Assembly (NCBI GenBank): GCA_022225965.2 | Contig: JAKJXP020000021.1 | Coordinates: 186,001-250,000, forward strand | Source of the DNA: Diatrype stigma | Lineage: Eukaryota > Ascomycota > Sordariomycetes > Xylariales > Diatrypaceae | Direction of reading: 5' to 3' | DNA length: 64,000 bases | Shown here: one piece after another, positions 33,006 through 45,100 of the stretch | Layout of the letters: each line of letters starts with the position of its first letter | Position numbering within the stretch: the stretch's first letter is position 1 | Made by a program: the position numbers and the translations under genes | The notes under the pieces: model-generated | Told to the model about the DNA's origin: nothing | Database searches by the model: none | Seen by the model: the letters and a program-made list of their open reading frames with translations, nothing else

Positions 33006-34217
33006 TTAAAAGAGCAGATCGAGGCTGAGCGGTGGCTCTACAATCTGGGCCGTCGGTGCGTCTGGATACGGGTCTCGGGACAAGTAATCAGCCCTCTCAC
33101 ATAGCATTTCGACCACCGTCCTGTCGAATCCCATGCTATTGAGGAAGCGGCGGAGCTTCTCTGCTTCGTCGGGGGCATTTAGAGCGGCATGGGCCTCCCG
33201 CATCACCCTCGCGAACTCGTCCAGCCCATCCCCAAGCGCAAACGCTACCAGACCCATGCAAACCTGGGGCCAATAGAGCAGGAAATCAATGTTCCCTTCC
33301 TGGTTCAGGTCGCCCTCGGCCTTCCTGAACTCGATTGTAGGCTTGTCGTCCGGCCCGGGGTGCGGGCGTACCTTGAGGCCAGCGAAATTGACGGCGAGCC
33401 TAACGCCGCCGACAACATTCATATCACAGAACTCATTAATGTCTCCAGCGCTCCAAATTTTCCTCAAAGCCACGAACCTCTCCCTTTCGTCCCCCGGGGC
33501 CCCGACCCCCGGGGCCCCACCGGGAAAGCAGGCATTGAGCCACTGTTCTGGTGGTGTTCCTGTCATGCGGAAGCGCCACTGCGGCAATCTTCGCACGAGA
33601 GCGTGAGTCTCGAGATTCTCGCAGTGTATGTTGCCCCGGCGGTCGGAGCGAAACAGGGGGTCCAAGATCCTCTCTGCGTACAGGAACAGCAGTGAGAACA
33701 GCCTTTGGCAGGCAGCAAGCGGGATCCCGTCCTGTCCTCTGCCAACGTGTACGTGGAGACCACACTTTGGGTTGAAGCCCACGTACGCATCTTGGAGTAG
33801 TGTTTCACTGACCCGCTGAACCTCCCTGCATATTTCAGTCCTGTTCCTCAGGATTGGCGACTTGACCTCCAACCCGATCCAAGGCCGATAATTCCCATTG
33901 TCCGGTTGCAGTGTGACATCGGTCGTGATGACCCAGGCACTGAAGTTGCGTTCATCTTGGGTGAGTCTTCTCGGCGGCCTCTGAAGATATCCCGCCACTA
34001 CGACCCTCTTATGTAGGTTGAGTCTATCAAGAATCCTCTTGATGTGATAGGCTGCGTCCGTGGACCAATTTATTGGGATCGGACTGCTGCTGTCGAGAAT
34101 TTGCTCATCTCGTTCGTCCGCCCCTGATGGGAGGACATTCTCGTGGACGAAAAATTCGAACTCGATACCAAAGGTGAGATCCCTCTGCAAAGGGTACCTG
34201 CTACGATGGAGAGGCAT
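33006..34217 (-). CDS. Amidoligase-family protein
   Basis: An intronless 403-residue frame with an ATG at 34217. The N terminus has FGIEFEFF (residues 16-23), and further on come VITTDVTL with Asp100, IGLEVKSPIL (115-124), KCGLHVHVG (151-159) and PTIEFRKAEG (around 305-315). This order of Glu/Asp/His motifs is the signature of the Amidoligase_2 family, distant relatives of glutamine synthetase and glutamate-cysteine ligase that join a carboxylate to an amine using ATP. Fungal members are widespread but mostly uncharacterised; peptide or small-molecule amidation has been proposed for the family from genome context. No signal peptide or membrane segment, so it is probably cytosolic. It is convergent with the O-methyltransferase gene. 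Function here is inference from motifs. Confidence 0.88.
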   Translation of the reverse strand: MPLHRSRYPLQRDLTFGIEFEFFVHENVLPSGADERDEQILDSSSPIPINWSTDAAYHIKRILDRLNLHKRVVVAGYLQRPPRRLTQDERNFSAWVITTDVTLQPDNGNYRPWIGLEVKSPILRNRTEICREVQRVSETLLQDAYVGFNPKCGLHVHVGRGQDGIPLAACQRLFSLLFLYAERILDPLFRSDRRGNIHCENLETHALVRRLPQWRFRMTGTPPEQWLNACFPGGAPGVGAPGDERERFVALRKIWSAGDINEFCDMNVVGGVRLAVNFAGLKVRPHPGPDDKPTIEFRKAEGDLNQEGNIDFLLYWPQVCMGLVAFALGDGLDEFARVMREAHAALNAPDEAEKLRRFLNSMGFDRTVVEMLCERADYLSRDPYPDAPTAQIVEPPLSLDLLF

Positions 34218-35425
34218 TTCCGTAGAATTCGGAGGGTTTAGTAGGGCATAGGTGTGATGAAGTATTCATATCTTTGGTGGTGAGCTTGATCGTATACATG
34301 ATTTTGATGTCTAGGCGGAAGGCCAACGTTAATTTATATCTACAATTCTTGACCATGTTTCACGGATGCCGTGATACTTAAGCTCTTCCCGTGAGTCACT
34401 TATAATGGTTTCACGTATAACGATTTCACACCGGCCAAAATTCCAACCAAAGGGTGTAACTTCGCCTCCCGGCCGGTGTTCTGTCATATGTATGACCATC
34501 TTCTTGAATCAAGGTTGGTGCTGCCATGGCGTCTTCGTACGGAATGCCCTCGTAGTAGATACTAGAAAATATATAACTGAGAATGGTGGCGGAACAGGCC
34601 GCATTCACAGCCCCTTTTGATGAGCTTCTATGGCATTCATAGCCATGGTCCCACCTATGGACGGATAGAAGGCATGTACTGAGCTACATAATATAATTAG
34701 TCTTGGTGTACGATTTTATAGGTGGTATACATGTTCTAGTAAATCTGACTTGGTATGTAATAGAAGAAAGTGATGATTCCCCGGTCGTGTCTTCAGACGA
34801 TGAGGTGTTCGTGGCATATTACACGGGCATTTCTATGAATGTATCTCTCTTATCCGAATGGATTATACAAGGTCTCTCAACGCCTAGCGCCTACGACTAA
34901 CGGGTAATATATGTTTGCTAAAGTCCTCGGGAATGTTCAAAAGTGACTAGAGTCAAGGTATCACAAGTAACGTCATTTAAAGCACCGGGACTACCGGGGC
35001 GAGGAGTCAGCCGATCAAGAGGCTCGAGTGTGGTTCCTGACGCATCACCCATTGCAGGTGTTAGGTGTATATGGGTCACGGGGTGTTTTGCTCCTAATGC
35101 CACGGATGGGTAAGTTGACGACGACAACGCCGATTTTTGGGAAATAACACCCCAAAGGCGTTCATGTGTAGTTAGGACGACGTCTAGTGAAGAAGACAAA
35201 ATGTATTCTGAGTGTATTAATATTCAACCTTAAGGGGCGTCCGACAAACCAGAACGCCTTAGGTATCTTGTTGCAGCTCTTTGTCTTCTCGTCTATCGGG
35301 TTCTGAGACTTCTATGTCAAAATATTCTAAATGGAAACTGGATATCCCAGCAGCCTCGGTGATGTCCAATCAAAATGCCTAACTATGGTGTTGGCACCCG
35401 TGCTCTAGCCTGTTCGCGACCTCAT
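34218..35425. other. Intergenic, amidoligase promoter and oxidoreductase 3' side
   Basis: No gene recognised; frames at 34703-34900 and 34918-35199 are featureless. The left part should contain the amidoligase promoter. Confidence 0.55.
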
Positions 35426-37106
35426 CTAAACCGAAAGCTTGAAGCCTCCCCAGTTCAGCTTGACGAAAACCTGGTTAGGGTCATAGCTAGCTCGGACTTC
35501 CCGCAGCTTCTCGACGTTCGCCGCGGGAAATCCGAGATACGGGTTCTGGAACTCCCCGGCGTCGCCCATGTATACGAACTCGCTGGCGACGCCCAGGTTC
35601 TGGTTGATCGAGTGGTGGTATTCGATGAAGTTCTTGGACCACGCAGTCATGCGCAGGTCATCGGATTCGTTGTCCCACCCAGTGGATAGTTGCCAAACTG
35701 AGATCTGGTCAGTCTGTAGTCCGTACTGCCGTGTTGAGCTGTACTTCAGGAGAAGGGAAACTTACTGATTAGAGACTCCTCGTCTTCTAGACCCCAGACA
35801 TTGCCGACCGCGTTGGTTTTAGCCACCGTGGCTGCGCTTTTAGGCATGGTGTTCAGCACAAAGGTGGCATGCAGGCCTTGTACATCAGAGACCTCCCCTA
35901 CAGCAACCTTCCATGCCTTAAGGATCTCATACAGGCGTGCGGTAGCAGTGGCCTTGACGGTATGGTGCGCAAATTGGATACTAGATACCTAAGTCAGTTT
36001 CATCACTGTCATCGGAAACACTGCGAGATACACTCACCGCCAGAGCTGATTAGGGGTCTCCAAAACACTGTGCCACACAGCCGGAGTCGTGATGTTGTCG
36101 GAGCGAGAAATGGACGGAACAGCATCGAAGGCCGCAAAACGAGAAGGGGGCGACTCGTTGCCCTCTTGCACTCCCAGCAGGCTTGCGCTAAGCGAATCAG
36201 TCGTCGCGTTGTAACTGATGCTCAAAACCGAGCCCGCGCCTACTTCAGCGTCGCTGTTGATCGCCATCTCGCCGGCAGCTTCGATAAACTTCTCTATAGA
36301 CGCCTCGTCGAATGCCTGGATGGTCGTGCTGATCTGCGGTATCTTGTAGGCCTGCATCACGAACTTGGTCACGATGCCGAAGTTGTTCGCGCCGCCTTTC
36401 AGGGCCCAGAAGAGGTCGGGATTCTCCGTCGCGCTCGCGACCACCTGCGTGCCGTTGCCGAGGACGACGTCGTAGCTTCGCATGCTGTCCATGGTATAGC
36501 CGAACTTGTTGATGAAGTAGTGGAAGCCGCCTATCAAGGACAGGCCAGGAACACCGATGGTCTTCAGACGACCGCCGTTGGTGTACAATCCGTACGGGTC
36601 CAGAGCGCCGTATACGTCAGCCCACGTATTACCTGGGCCAATCGAAACGGTGCAGTCTTCCTCGTTCACTACAATCTCGTCTAACCTATTCAGAGCCATA
36701 AGGACACCACCCGCGATGTTGTTGGCCCCGGGGAACTGTTGAAATATGTAGTTAGTATGAGACCGATAGTGGCACAGACTGAGCAGGGACTAACATTCAT
36801 ATGCCCTCCACCACGAATGGCAAATTCGGCATTGCAAGATGTCAAGGTAGCAACTCCTTCGGAAACCTCATCGGCGCTGGTGGGAAAGAACATGCAAGCC
36901 GGGGAGACAGCCGATCGGATGTCCCAGAAGTGTTTGGTTTCAGTGGTGAAGTTGGCTGAGGTCGGAACCAAGACCGAGTCAGGAAGCTTCTGTGAAAGCT
37001 CGGTACACGCGCAGTTAACTCTCGATGCGAACGTGTTGTTGGTAACCTGTGTTGCCTTCGCGGCGGCTGCGAGCAGCAGCGCAACACTGGAGAGGTAGTG
37101 TATCAT
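35426..37106 (-). CDS. Secreted FAD-linked oxidoreductase (BBE-like, FAD_binding_4)
   Basis: Four exons read from the right: 37106-36795, 36735-36038, 35980-35766 and 35697-35426, with introns of 59, 57 and 68 bp, giving 498 residues. Residues 1-19 (MIHYLSSVALLLAAAAKAT) are a signal peptide. Residues 46-105 hold the N-terminal FAD-binding strands ending in AIRGGGHMN, where His102 is the likely covalent flavin attachment site. VSIGPGNTWADVYGAL and IGVPGLSLIGGFHYFINKFG are the classic p-cresol methylhydroxylase-fold FAD segments. The C-terminal tail YDPNQVFVKLNWGGFKL matches the berberine-bridge-enzyme end (YDP..vF). No Cys is present at the usual second flavin attachment position, so only one covalent link is expected. 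The protein probably oxidises small molecules or oligosaccharides outside the cell. A phased motif array lies upstream. Confidence 0.92.
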
Positions 37107-38055
37107 CGTCGACCTTGCTGAGAGTCGCAACAAACTGTGAGTAGTATGCCGTACAAAAAGCAGCAACTCTGAACATGATGATCGCCATCTTTTATATTCA
37201 TATTCCCATGACACAGCATCCAAGTATTCCGCCTACCAAGCTGAAGGACCCAAGCTATACGCGTAGAATGGCTGTGGATTGTACACGACTCCGACGTTGC
37301 TCGTACATGACTTCGTACATGGTTCGTACCTTGACTCGTACGTGGCTCGTACATGGCTCGTATAGGTCTCGTACAAAGGAAAACGCCGCTATAGTCGGTA
37401 GTTGTCATGATCATCCCCAGGGGGTAATCGTCTGTACCCACTCTTAGTAAGATGCGCAGCCTTTAAACTTCATGATAATTACAGCTCACTGCCCGCAGTA
37501 CTCTAGCGGTGTTTGTTTGTAGCCAAGAAGCCACTTTCCCATGCTCCCAATGAATTTGGCATAGCTTCCCCCACAATGGGGACGTTACGAGACTCAATCA
37601 TCAATGATGGCCAAGGGTCTTGGCCCAAGAGGGCTGAGTGTCGACTCTGCCAGTTAAGCTTTGCAGCTATGCATTGAGCTATGCATTGAAGCTAAGCAGG
37701 CATTTCCCCAGTCCCAGACGCCGATGCGGCCTTACGCATAGTGTGTCCCCAGGGCTGTATCCCCGGCATGATATTCAACTAATTCCCCAAGTCGTCATTA
37801 AGAAATGGGGAGGTCGACAGGGGTAAACCGTCCCTGCCTCACTTAGTTAGATGGTGACAATGCGTTTCTTCGAATTGAGCAGTCCTCATGGCACAAGTCT
37901 ATGGTAGCCTTTTATGAAAGTGTTCCGATGGTCGTTCATACTATGTGCGTAAGTGGTAATCTATAGCAGTATTTAGATGGCAGGAAATCTATACACATAT
38001 ATATACAGATATACAGGCATATGACTACATATGCCATAGTCTAACATCTATAGTA
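37107..38055. other. Intergenic: oxidoreductase promoter, glycosidase-like 3' flank
   Basis: This stretch holds the promoter of the minus-strand oxidoreductase, with the TCGTAC array, and the 3' region of the glycosidase-like gene. The last 120 bp before 38056 are rich in ATATAC repeats. No gene seen. Confidence 0.55.
37301..37374 (-). promoter_or_regulatory. Helically phased TCGTAC motif array upstream of oxidoreductase gene
   Basis: TCGTAC or TCGTAT occurs at 37301, 37313, 37324, 37336, 37347, 37358 and 37369. The spacings are 12, 11, 12, 11, 11 and 11 bp, close to one DNA helical turn. The array lies 195-270 bp upstream of the oxidoreductase start codon. It might bind a regulator cooperatively on one face of the helix, or it may be a simple 11-bp minisatellite; the sequence alone cannot tell. 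Confidence 0.45.
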
Positions 38056-40056
38056 CTACCTAGTAGCGAATTCATATGGAAGGGTAGATATATCATCAGT
38101 ATACGCCCAGTATATGTACATGGCACCGTAACTCCAGGTATCGCCTTGCACGCCGGGGAAGTTGGCGCGGTCCATCATGAGGGCCATGTACCGGGCCGGG
38201 TACCCTGCCGGCAGCGGTACGATATTTGGCCACACTGTAGGGGTTCATACGCGTTAGCAAAGTTCCCTCAACTTTTTCTTCTTCCCTTCCGTTGGGATGT
38301 GGGTGGGCCAGGTTTATTTTCATTTTGATCACAGCCCCTGGAATAAAGAGAGGGCTTTGCGTCCCCAACCAAGCCCCTCACCCACCAGGTCTCCTCTCTC
38401 CTGGTCCGTCTCCGAGTCACTGGGCCCAAAGTTCCCGTAGCCGCCAAAAGAAAACAGGGTATAGCTAATAACATAACAGCATAAGAGGCAAAGCGACTTA
38501 CCACGAGAGTTCTTCCCCGGCGTAAAAGGCGGTAAGTCCATCTTCAGCGTCCCGAACTCCTCGAGGCTCGGGTACGAGTACACGAAAATAGCGCCGTCGC
38601 TGCTGCCAGCGAGGGCGTAGCGCTCGGCGCCGATCTTCTGGATCAGCGTGCCGGTGCTGTTGTGCTCGACGGGCCGCGAGCCCGGGACGGGGACGTAGGG
38701 GCCGTCCCAGCCCTTATCGCCGTGCGCGACGGACTCGAACAGGTGGGCCCGGAACCCGACGCTCATGTCGGTGGTGAGCAGGCGCCAGCGGCGGGCGGCC
38801 TCGTCGTAGAAGCCGCACGGATCCTCGTGGAAGCCGGCGATGTCGCTGCCCGCCGCCAGCGCGCGCGCGGCCATGACGGAGAAGCCGCGGCGCGGGTCGC
38901 GCGGCGACTCGGCGACCACGAGCCCGGACCCGGCGCGGCCGTCGCGGCGGCGGGCGCCGCCGAAGTCGCAGACCCAGGCGCGCCAGGCGCGGGCGCGGTC
39001 GTCGTAGAAGAGGTGCGAGGCGTAGTCGTTGCGGAGCAGGCCGTCGCCGTGGTCGAACACCACGGTCCCCTCGAACCGGAAGTCGGCCGCGCTCGGGTCC
39101 AGGCTCAGGACGCCCTGGGTGCCGTCGCCGGTGCCGAGGCCGCGCGCCGTGAACGTGAACCAGAGGCGGTTCCGGTCGGCGCCGGCGTCGTCGAAATAGG
39201 GCGCGCCGTCGCGGCGCGTGATGTTGCGGACGTCGGCCTGCCCGACGCCGGCCGACAGGTAGGAGGAGGCGCCGCCGAGGACGACGCGCGCGCCGCCCTC
39301 GCCTCCGCCCGGCGGCAGGGTCGTGAGCACGTTGAAGGTGGACCCCAGCGCGGTGCGGCGGTGGCGCAAGTCCAGGTGGTCCCGGAAGCTGTCCGTGGCC
39401 GGGTCGATGCGGCCCAGGTGCGTCGTCTGCCCGCCTTTCGTGTAGAAGGCGTTGAGGCTGATGCCGGCGAGCTGCACCTGCAGCTTGTAGGGGGCCTCGG
39501 GGGCCGGGCCGAGGAAGAGCGGCGACGTGTGCGCGATCACGCCGTCCTTGACGAGCCGCACCTCGAACGCGGCGTCGGCGCGCGGGTAGATCGCCGCGAC
39601 CTGGATGTGCGTCTGCCGGTCGGCGGTCGCGAAATCTAGCGTGATCTCCACGTTCTGACGTTGCTGGGGGGGGTCCGTCTCTACGCTGCTGCCCAGGTCG
39701 ATCTTCTGCACATCAATTTCGTACACGGCATAGGGGTTCACGCCGCCGACATAGATGGCTGACTCGGCGGGCGAGCCGGTCGTGTTTGAGCTGATCTCCA
39801 ACAAGCCATCCTTGATAGCATAGGTGCAGGGGTTGGCAGGGCTGCCCACGATCGGGTGCATCAACTCAAGGTCGATGGTTTCCCCCGGTACTAGACTAGT
39901 GAGAGGAATATTGTTGCTGAAGATGAAGCGCCTGACTGATTGGCGGTAAAAGGTCAGATTCAGCAGATCAATGGGAGGATGGGAGGCAGCGTCGGGCAGC
40001 GGGGTTGGAGATGACCTCCCATCGGCCGGGGATAGCGAGGTGAGTCTTTTCACCAT
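38056..40056 (-). CDS. Five-bladed beta-propeller glycosidase-like protein (GH32/GH43-like)
   Basis: Two exons: 40056-38502 and 38234-38056, giving 577 residues. The donor GTAAGT at 38501-38496 and the acceptor CTACAG at 38240-38235 join as NSR-V-WPNIVPLPAGYP. Without splicing the frame runs through the intron to a stop at 38329 and loses the conserved end. The C terminus, GYPARYMALMMDRANFPG followed by WSYGAMYIYWAY, resembles the last blade of fungal GH32/GH43-type propellers; FHEDPCGFYDEAARRW and ASHLFYDDRARAWRAW are typical propeller-blade starts with acidic residues. The N-terminal 250 residues look like a beta-sandwich domain. No signal peptide is visible, unusual for a polysaccharide-active enzyme. 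The catalytic acids cannot be assigned with certainty. Confidence 0.65.
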
Positions 40057-42116
40057 GTTGCCAAGGTCCTTCGAGGTTGTGAGATGGTGTTGAAGACTGA
40101 AGGTTTGTATGGTCTGGAGGTGTTTCGGTTATATAAACAGGCTATAGCAGAGCCACAGGATCGTCCATGTCATGGAGCGCAAGGGGCAATGATCATCAGG
40201 TCCAGTGTCATGGGTAAATACGCATATAGCGACATCTGATATCAGCAAGGAGCTCGGGCTCTGTAGCCATTTCAAGCTTGAGAATGCAGTGAGCCGGGAG
40301 CTTCTAAACCTCGTGACGTTCGTCAGCGATCCCCATGACTGTTATGTAGAGAGGTAAGTAAGTATACTAAGTACTCAAAGCGGTAGGTAGCTGGTATGCT
40401 GGTATGTACTATAGCTCGTGCTACCTTCAGTGGGATCTGCCTAGAGTAGCGTTAGCTTTAGCGTTTGGGATTATGTTTAGGTTGGCTTCAAGGCTGTTAC
40501 TTAGCGGCCCGCCTATGAGGTATACTGAGTGGGGTGTTTGAGTGCTAACTAATCAATGACTTGCAACTTGTTACAGCTTCTTTGTATTCAAGTTGTCCTC
40601 CATATTGATATAGGTATAAAGAGACAATAACAAAGCCCAGGGCTAACAGTTCTAACAATATGTAATACAGGCACGGCTCTACAGAAGGCCATTTAGCCAT
40701 TGCCAGTGACGACGTGCCTAAGCCTATACTGCCTAACTAACTAGCGTGCTGTCTTCATGCATAAATATGTTTATGACTTGTCTGAAACAGACAATTGCAT
40801 TTAGCACACCTTCAATATAATCCACAACGATCCGCTTTTTCCCCTTATACTTCTCCTGAATTCGCACTATCACGTCACCGTTTGGTATGACATTGAAACA
40901 CCTATCATGGGAACAGTAAGACACTATAACTTACTTACAAACGTCAGTGTGCAGCATAATTGCGACTTTCCATATATGCACTTACGGATTCGAGGTAGAA
41001 GTTATGATTATTCATACTGAAAAATCATAGCATCCTGTTAACCGCACCCACCCAATAAAGCCAATTTCGTCAAGTACCATCTATCTGACCCGGAGATGAA
41101 CGGCTTCACCTAGTGACCAGAGTCAGAAGCTCGTTCAGGGTTGGAATCGCATTGGCGTGCTACTGCTGGAAAGGCCTGATGATCGTTCGTCCAGTCAAGC
41201 AACGAGGTTGGATACCCGCAGGACGCGATCGAGGCCTGAAGAACGCCTAGTTGATCAAGATAGCTGTCAGCTGAATCGCGGCAACGGACCATCAGGAATA
41301 TCAATAATCGAAGCCGAAGCAACTCTAGCTCGAGAGAGCCTTGAATAAACAAACTGAGACTTGCTTGCACAGCGGGGCTTCCCCCTGACGTAGCAGTATG
41401 TAGGTAGCTGAGCACGAAGGTAGTACTAGGTATAATCAAAGGGTAACGAAGGTCGTAAGAGAGATGCCAATACCAAGATGCAAGCACATGCGGTCATGCT
41501 TTGATCTAAGATATGTTCACATATGAGGTGCTCATTGCGCAAGAAGTCAAATCATAACCCGGACGTGGCAGAGGTTGGAAACCTCCCTGATAAGGAAGGG
41601 GATCTCGTGATGTTGAAACTGTTAATCAAAATCACTTGGCACGATTACGAGGTACCCGACGCAATGGTAGATGCTCAGATGCGCCGCGAATATCACCCCT
41701 CAGCTGCTCAGCTGCACGGCGGTCACGGTTAGATGTGGGGATGCAACGCGGTAATCGTGGTTGCATCGTAGTCCGTGGTGTGGTTACAGCGATGGCCGCC
41801 GAGCAACTGATCCAGCATATCTAGCGAGTTTCACCCCTACGTGCTCGTCACTATAGATAAGGCTGCATGCATTTGCGGGATAAACATGTGACGAGTGGAA
41901 TACGATCAATGCCACGCAGGAAACCAGATGATGCATCTGTTCAGAAAGTACTGCATTACAGTGAAATGTGGAATAGTAATCTAGACTTACAAGTATGAAG
42001 CTAATTGCGAAAAGACTCACACACAAAGGAACACGTGGTGCAGGGAGAAGCCAAGAGGTCCCAAGTAGAAACCCGTCCCCTCTCCAATCCTTCAACGCCT
42101 TCTGTCGTCCCTTCCA
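40057..42116. other. Intergenic, gene-free 2 kb
   Basis: This stretch lies between the start of the glycosidase-like gene and the stop codon of the giant gene. Frames such as 41110-41487 (minus) lack features. No RNA gene or repeat recognised. Confidence 0.55.
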
Positions 42117-45100
42117 TCAACGCCTCCCACCACGATGACGACTCTGCTCCGAAGATTTACCGTCCTTCCCCACGTTGGACCCAGACACCGGATCCTCTTC
42201 TTCCTCATGATACATTTCCGCCTCGTCATACTCGATTTCCTCGTGCTCCTCATCGCCTCGGAGCGCGGCGCTAGGGTCGTACTCGCCCACCTCCATATCA
42301 TCCCCGACCCGTTCCGCATCTCCGCCATCTACCTGCGCCATAGCAACGGGGGCCAACCTTTTCTTTGGCCTCGTGGATTGTTCAAGTCTGAAGAAAGCAT
42401 GGTTTTCATGGAGCGGCTTGCCCATACACAGGAAGCCCATTGGAGTGTGCGAGATCTCTTGGCCTCGACGGCGCACGGAGAGGTAATCCTGTGTGAAAGT
42501 AAAAGGCTTCGGACTTAAGCCTGTTCGTTGTGGTTTGGGACGGGAACTACTGATCTCTTTACTGTCAATCTGACCGTCGGTGGCTGGAATCGTGATTGCC
42601 GTTTCATTACTAGCTTCAGTTGCTCGTTCGTCGCTCGTGTCTCCTTCTGACGATTCCGACTCGTTCAACATCGGTGCCGATGCATCAATCCCAAGAAGGT
42701 CGCAAATGGTACTGTACTCGGACCATTCGAAATATAGCCTCCCCGCAAAGAAGCCAAGTTCAGTTCGAAGCCAGCCAGGCGCAGACCAGGAGTCGGGAAG
42801 TGAAGGTATGGTATAATACTTCAAGTTGTTGAAGTGAAGCATCCTTCTCGTGGCAGGAGCAGCGTAGGTTAGCAGGTAAGTAGCGTTGTCCGATCTGCGA
42901 ACTAGAGGTAGGAGGATCTCGGCCTCTTCAGGGGTCACTGCCACGGCCGCTTCCGGAGATGGACAATAGAGTATCCACTGAACTGGGCGCTACGGGTTGT
43001 TAGTCACCACTGATTAAGTCGCTTATTATGAGAACATACCATGAAGTTGTCATTCGTAGACTCAATGCCGAGCTTTACTGTCCGCTCGAACTCCGCGGTT
43101 ATGAATAGTCGGGCGGAACCACTTTCCGGATTGATCTTGTACTTGCGACCTAAAGATGTCCTTGCGAGGGATTTGAAAATGCGAATGAAGCAACTTGACC
43201 CGGCTGGGATTCGCCCTGTATTCGCGAATATCTCTAAATCCCTGTGTAGGCCGGGAAACGTCCAGGGAGTATAGGGTATTGGTCTCTTGACTTGACGCAC
43301 AGCCTCGACTTCATACTCGAGTTCACGTTCTTGTTCGACTTCCTGTAACGCTGAAGCATGGACTGCTTGGCCGGTATCCTGGAAATCCTTCCTTCTGTTT
43401 TCTAAATCCCGTGTGAATCTAGCTATCTTGGAATTGAACCGTATGGCTGATTTGGTCTTCGCGTTGACTTTCGTCTTCGGGGCATACAGCTGCTGGAGGG
43501 TCTGACGCTCTGTCTGACGAATAGCTGCAACGTACGATGTACGTTGGTCATCGTCTGTGAGGAAGTCTGGGTAATCCACTGCTGCCTGCATTCGGTTACA
43601 CTGTATTAGATAGGTCTAGTCAGCCATTTGGGTTTACCGCCGACTAACTGGTGATTATTATGAATGTAATATTGTTTCTAGGGGCAAGGCCTCTATGATG
43701 AACGAAAGAGCGCGGTTGGAAGGGGCACCCGATACGTAAATATGAAATTGCTTACGAAATCTACCCCCTGTGCATAGAATAGAGGTTGCAAGGACTCGAG
43801 ATGATTGCAAGTATTGTTCAGAAGCCAGTATATACTACTCAAAATCAGTAATTGGTCGTAGAAATAGTAGACAAAAAGCAAGGGAATAGATGAAGAGTGT
43901 GAGGGACGCCTGCGGGCTGTTGCGCTCCCGAACAAGAATGCCAACGGACATTGAAGTATACTTACACATCTCGAGAGTCGATTTCATCAAGGTCTCTTTT
44001 CAAGCATAGATCTCTGATACTCTGGTTGACTTCCGGAGGGGCAAAGAAGGTGACTGATTGGGTGGTTCCTAACTGTCGCAATCTCATTGCCGCTATGACC
44101 AGTTAACTCCCTATCTGTGGTATATGGCATTTTGTCGACTTACCTTGGACTAAAGAATCTTTGGTTTGACCGAGGCCCAAAGTCAATGCTGCTTTCGCCT
44201 GTGGCGCAAACTTCAGATCTGTTCCACGGGTATGTGCCTATAACATAGTAAGTAAAATTTTTAATGAAGTGGTGAACGAAAAGGGGGAAAGTAAAAAGAG
44301 CAAGGGGCATCAATTGCATACCTCGTCCACATATACGAGCACCTGACTCAGGTTATCTGCGTATGGTGACGCTAGAAGGGGGGTTTTGGTCCCCTGTTTT
44401 GAAATGATATACGGCTTATCGCCGTCGAAGAAAAGGGCGACAGTCGCTTCTCCGTCAACTTTCAACCATGTCTGGGCGAGCTCCATGTTATTCATTTCCA
44501 GGATTTGCGCCCCCGCATCAATCAGGATACGTATCCTATGCCTCCTCAGCAAATGAAGGAATGTAACCTCGGTTAGGCGCTTGTGGTTATGTTCCATGAC
44601 AACGCAGCGTCTAGACCGGGGTTGCAACAAATATGTGAGAACTTCCGCATTCGTATGTGCAAGCGATGGCAGATCATCCTGCTTGACGGTCAATGGGAAG
44701 TTTGCCCGCTCGTCTGACGTGCCTGAGAACCCTGTCGTCAAAAGTTTCGTCTTGGAGACTGCTCCTTCAGAAGTCGAAAACAATGGAATATCCCAGCCAT
44801 TTGACTGTAACTTGACCTTGAACTGCTTTGCATGCTGTGGAAATACGTAGTGGTTCATATAGTAATCGATGACAGCCACTTTATATTTCACGCATTTCCA
44901 GATGTGATCCAGCTGTTGCGCATCATCTACATTGATCGAATGCCAATCGCGTAGGTAATCGGGGAAGTCGTCGTCGTCAGTCCACTTATCATACTCCGAA
45001 GCAGGGTCGTCAGATTTCAGAACAGACTCCAGAGCCTGACGTGTTTGTTGCAAATTGATTCCGCCGTGATAAAACGCCAGACATGTGAGGAGTATCGCCA

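Noticed and set aside
38329..38501. In-frame C-terminal extension of the glycosidase-like protein
   Set aside because: It begins at a perfect GTAAGT donor and has no propeller features; splicing gives a conserved end instead.
41110..41487. 125-codon minus-strand frame in the 2-kb intergenic region
   Set aside because: No domain or plausible start context, and overlapped by a plus-strand frame.
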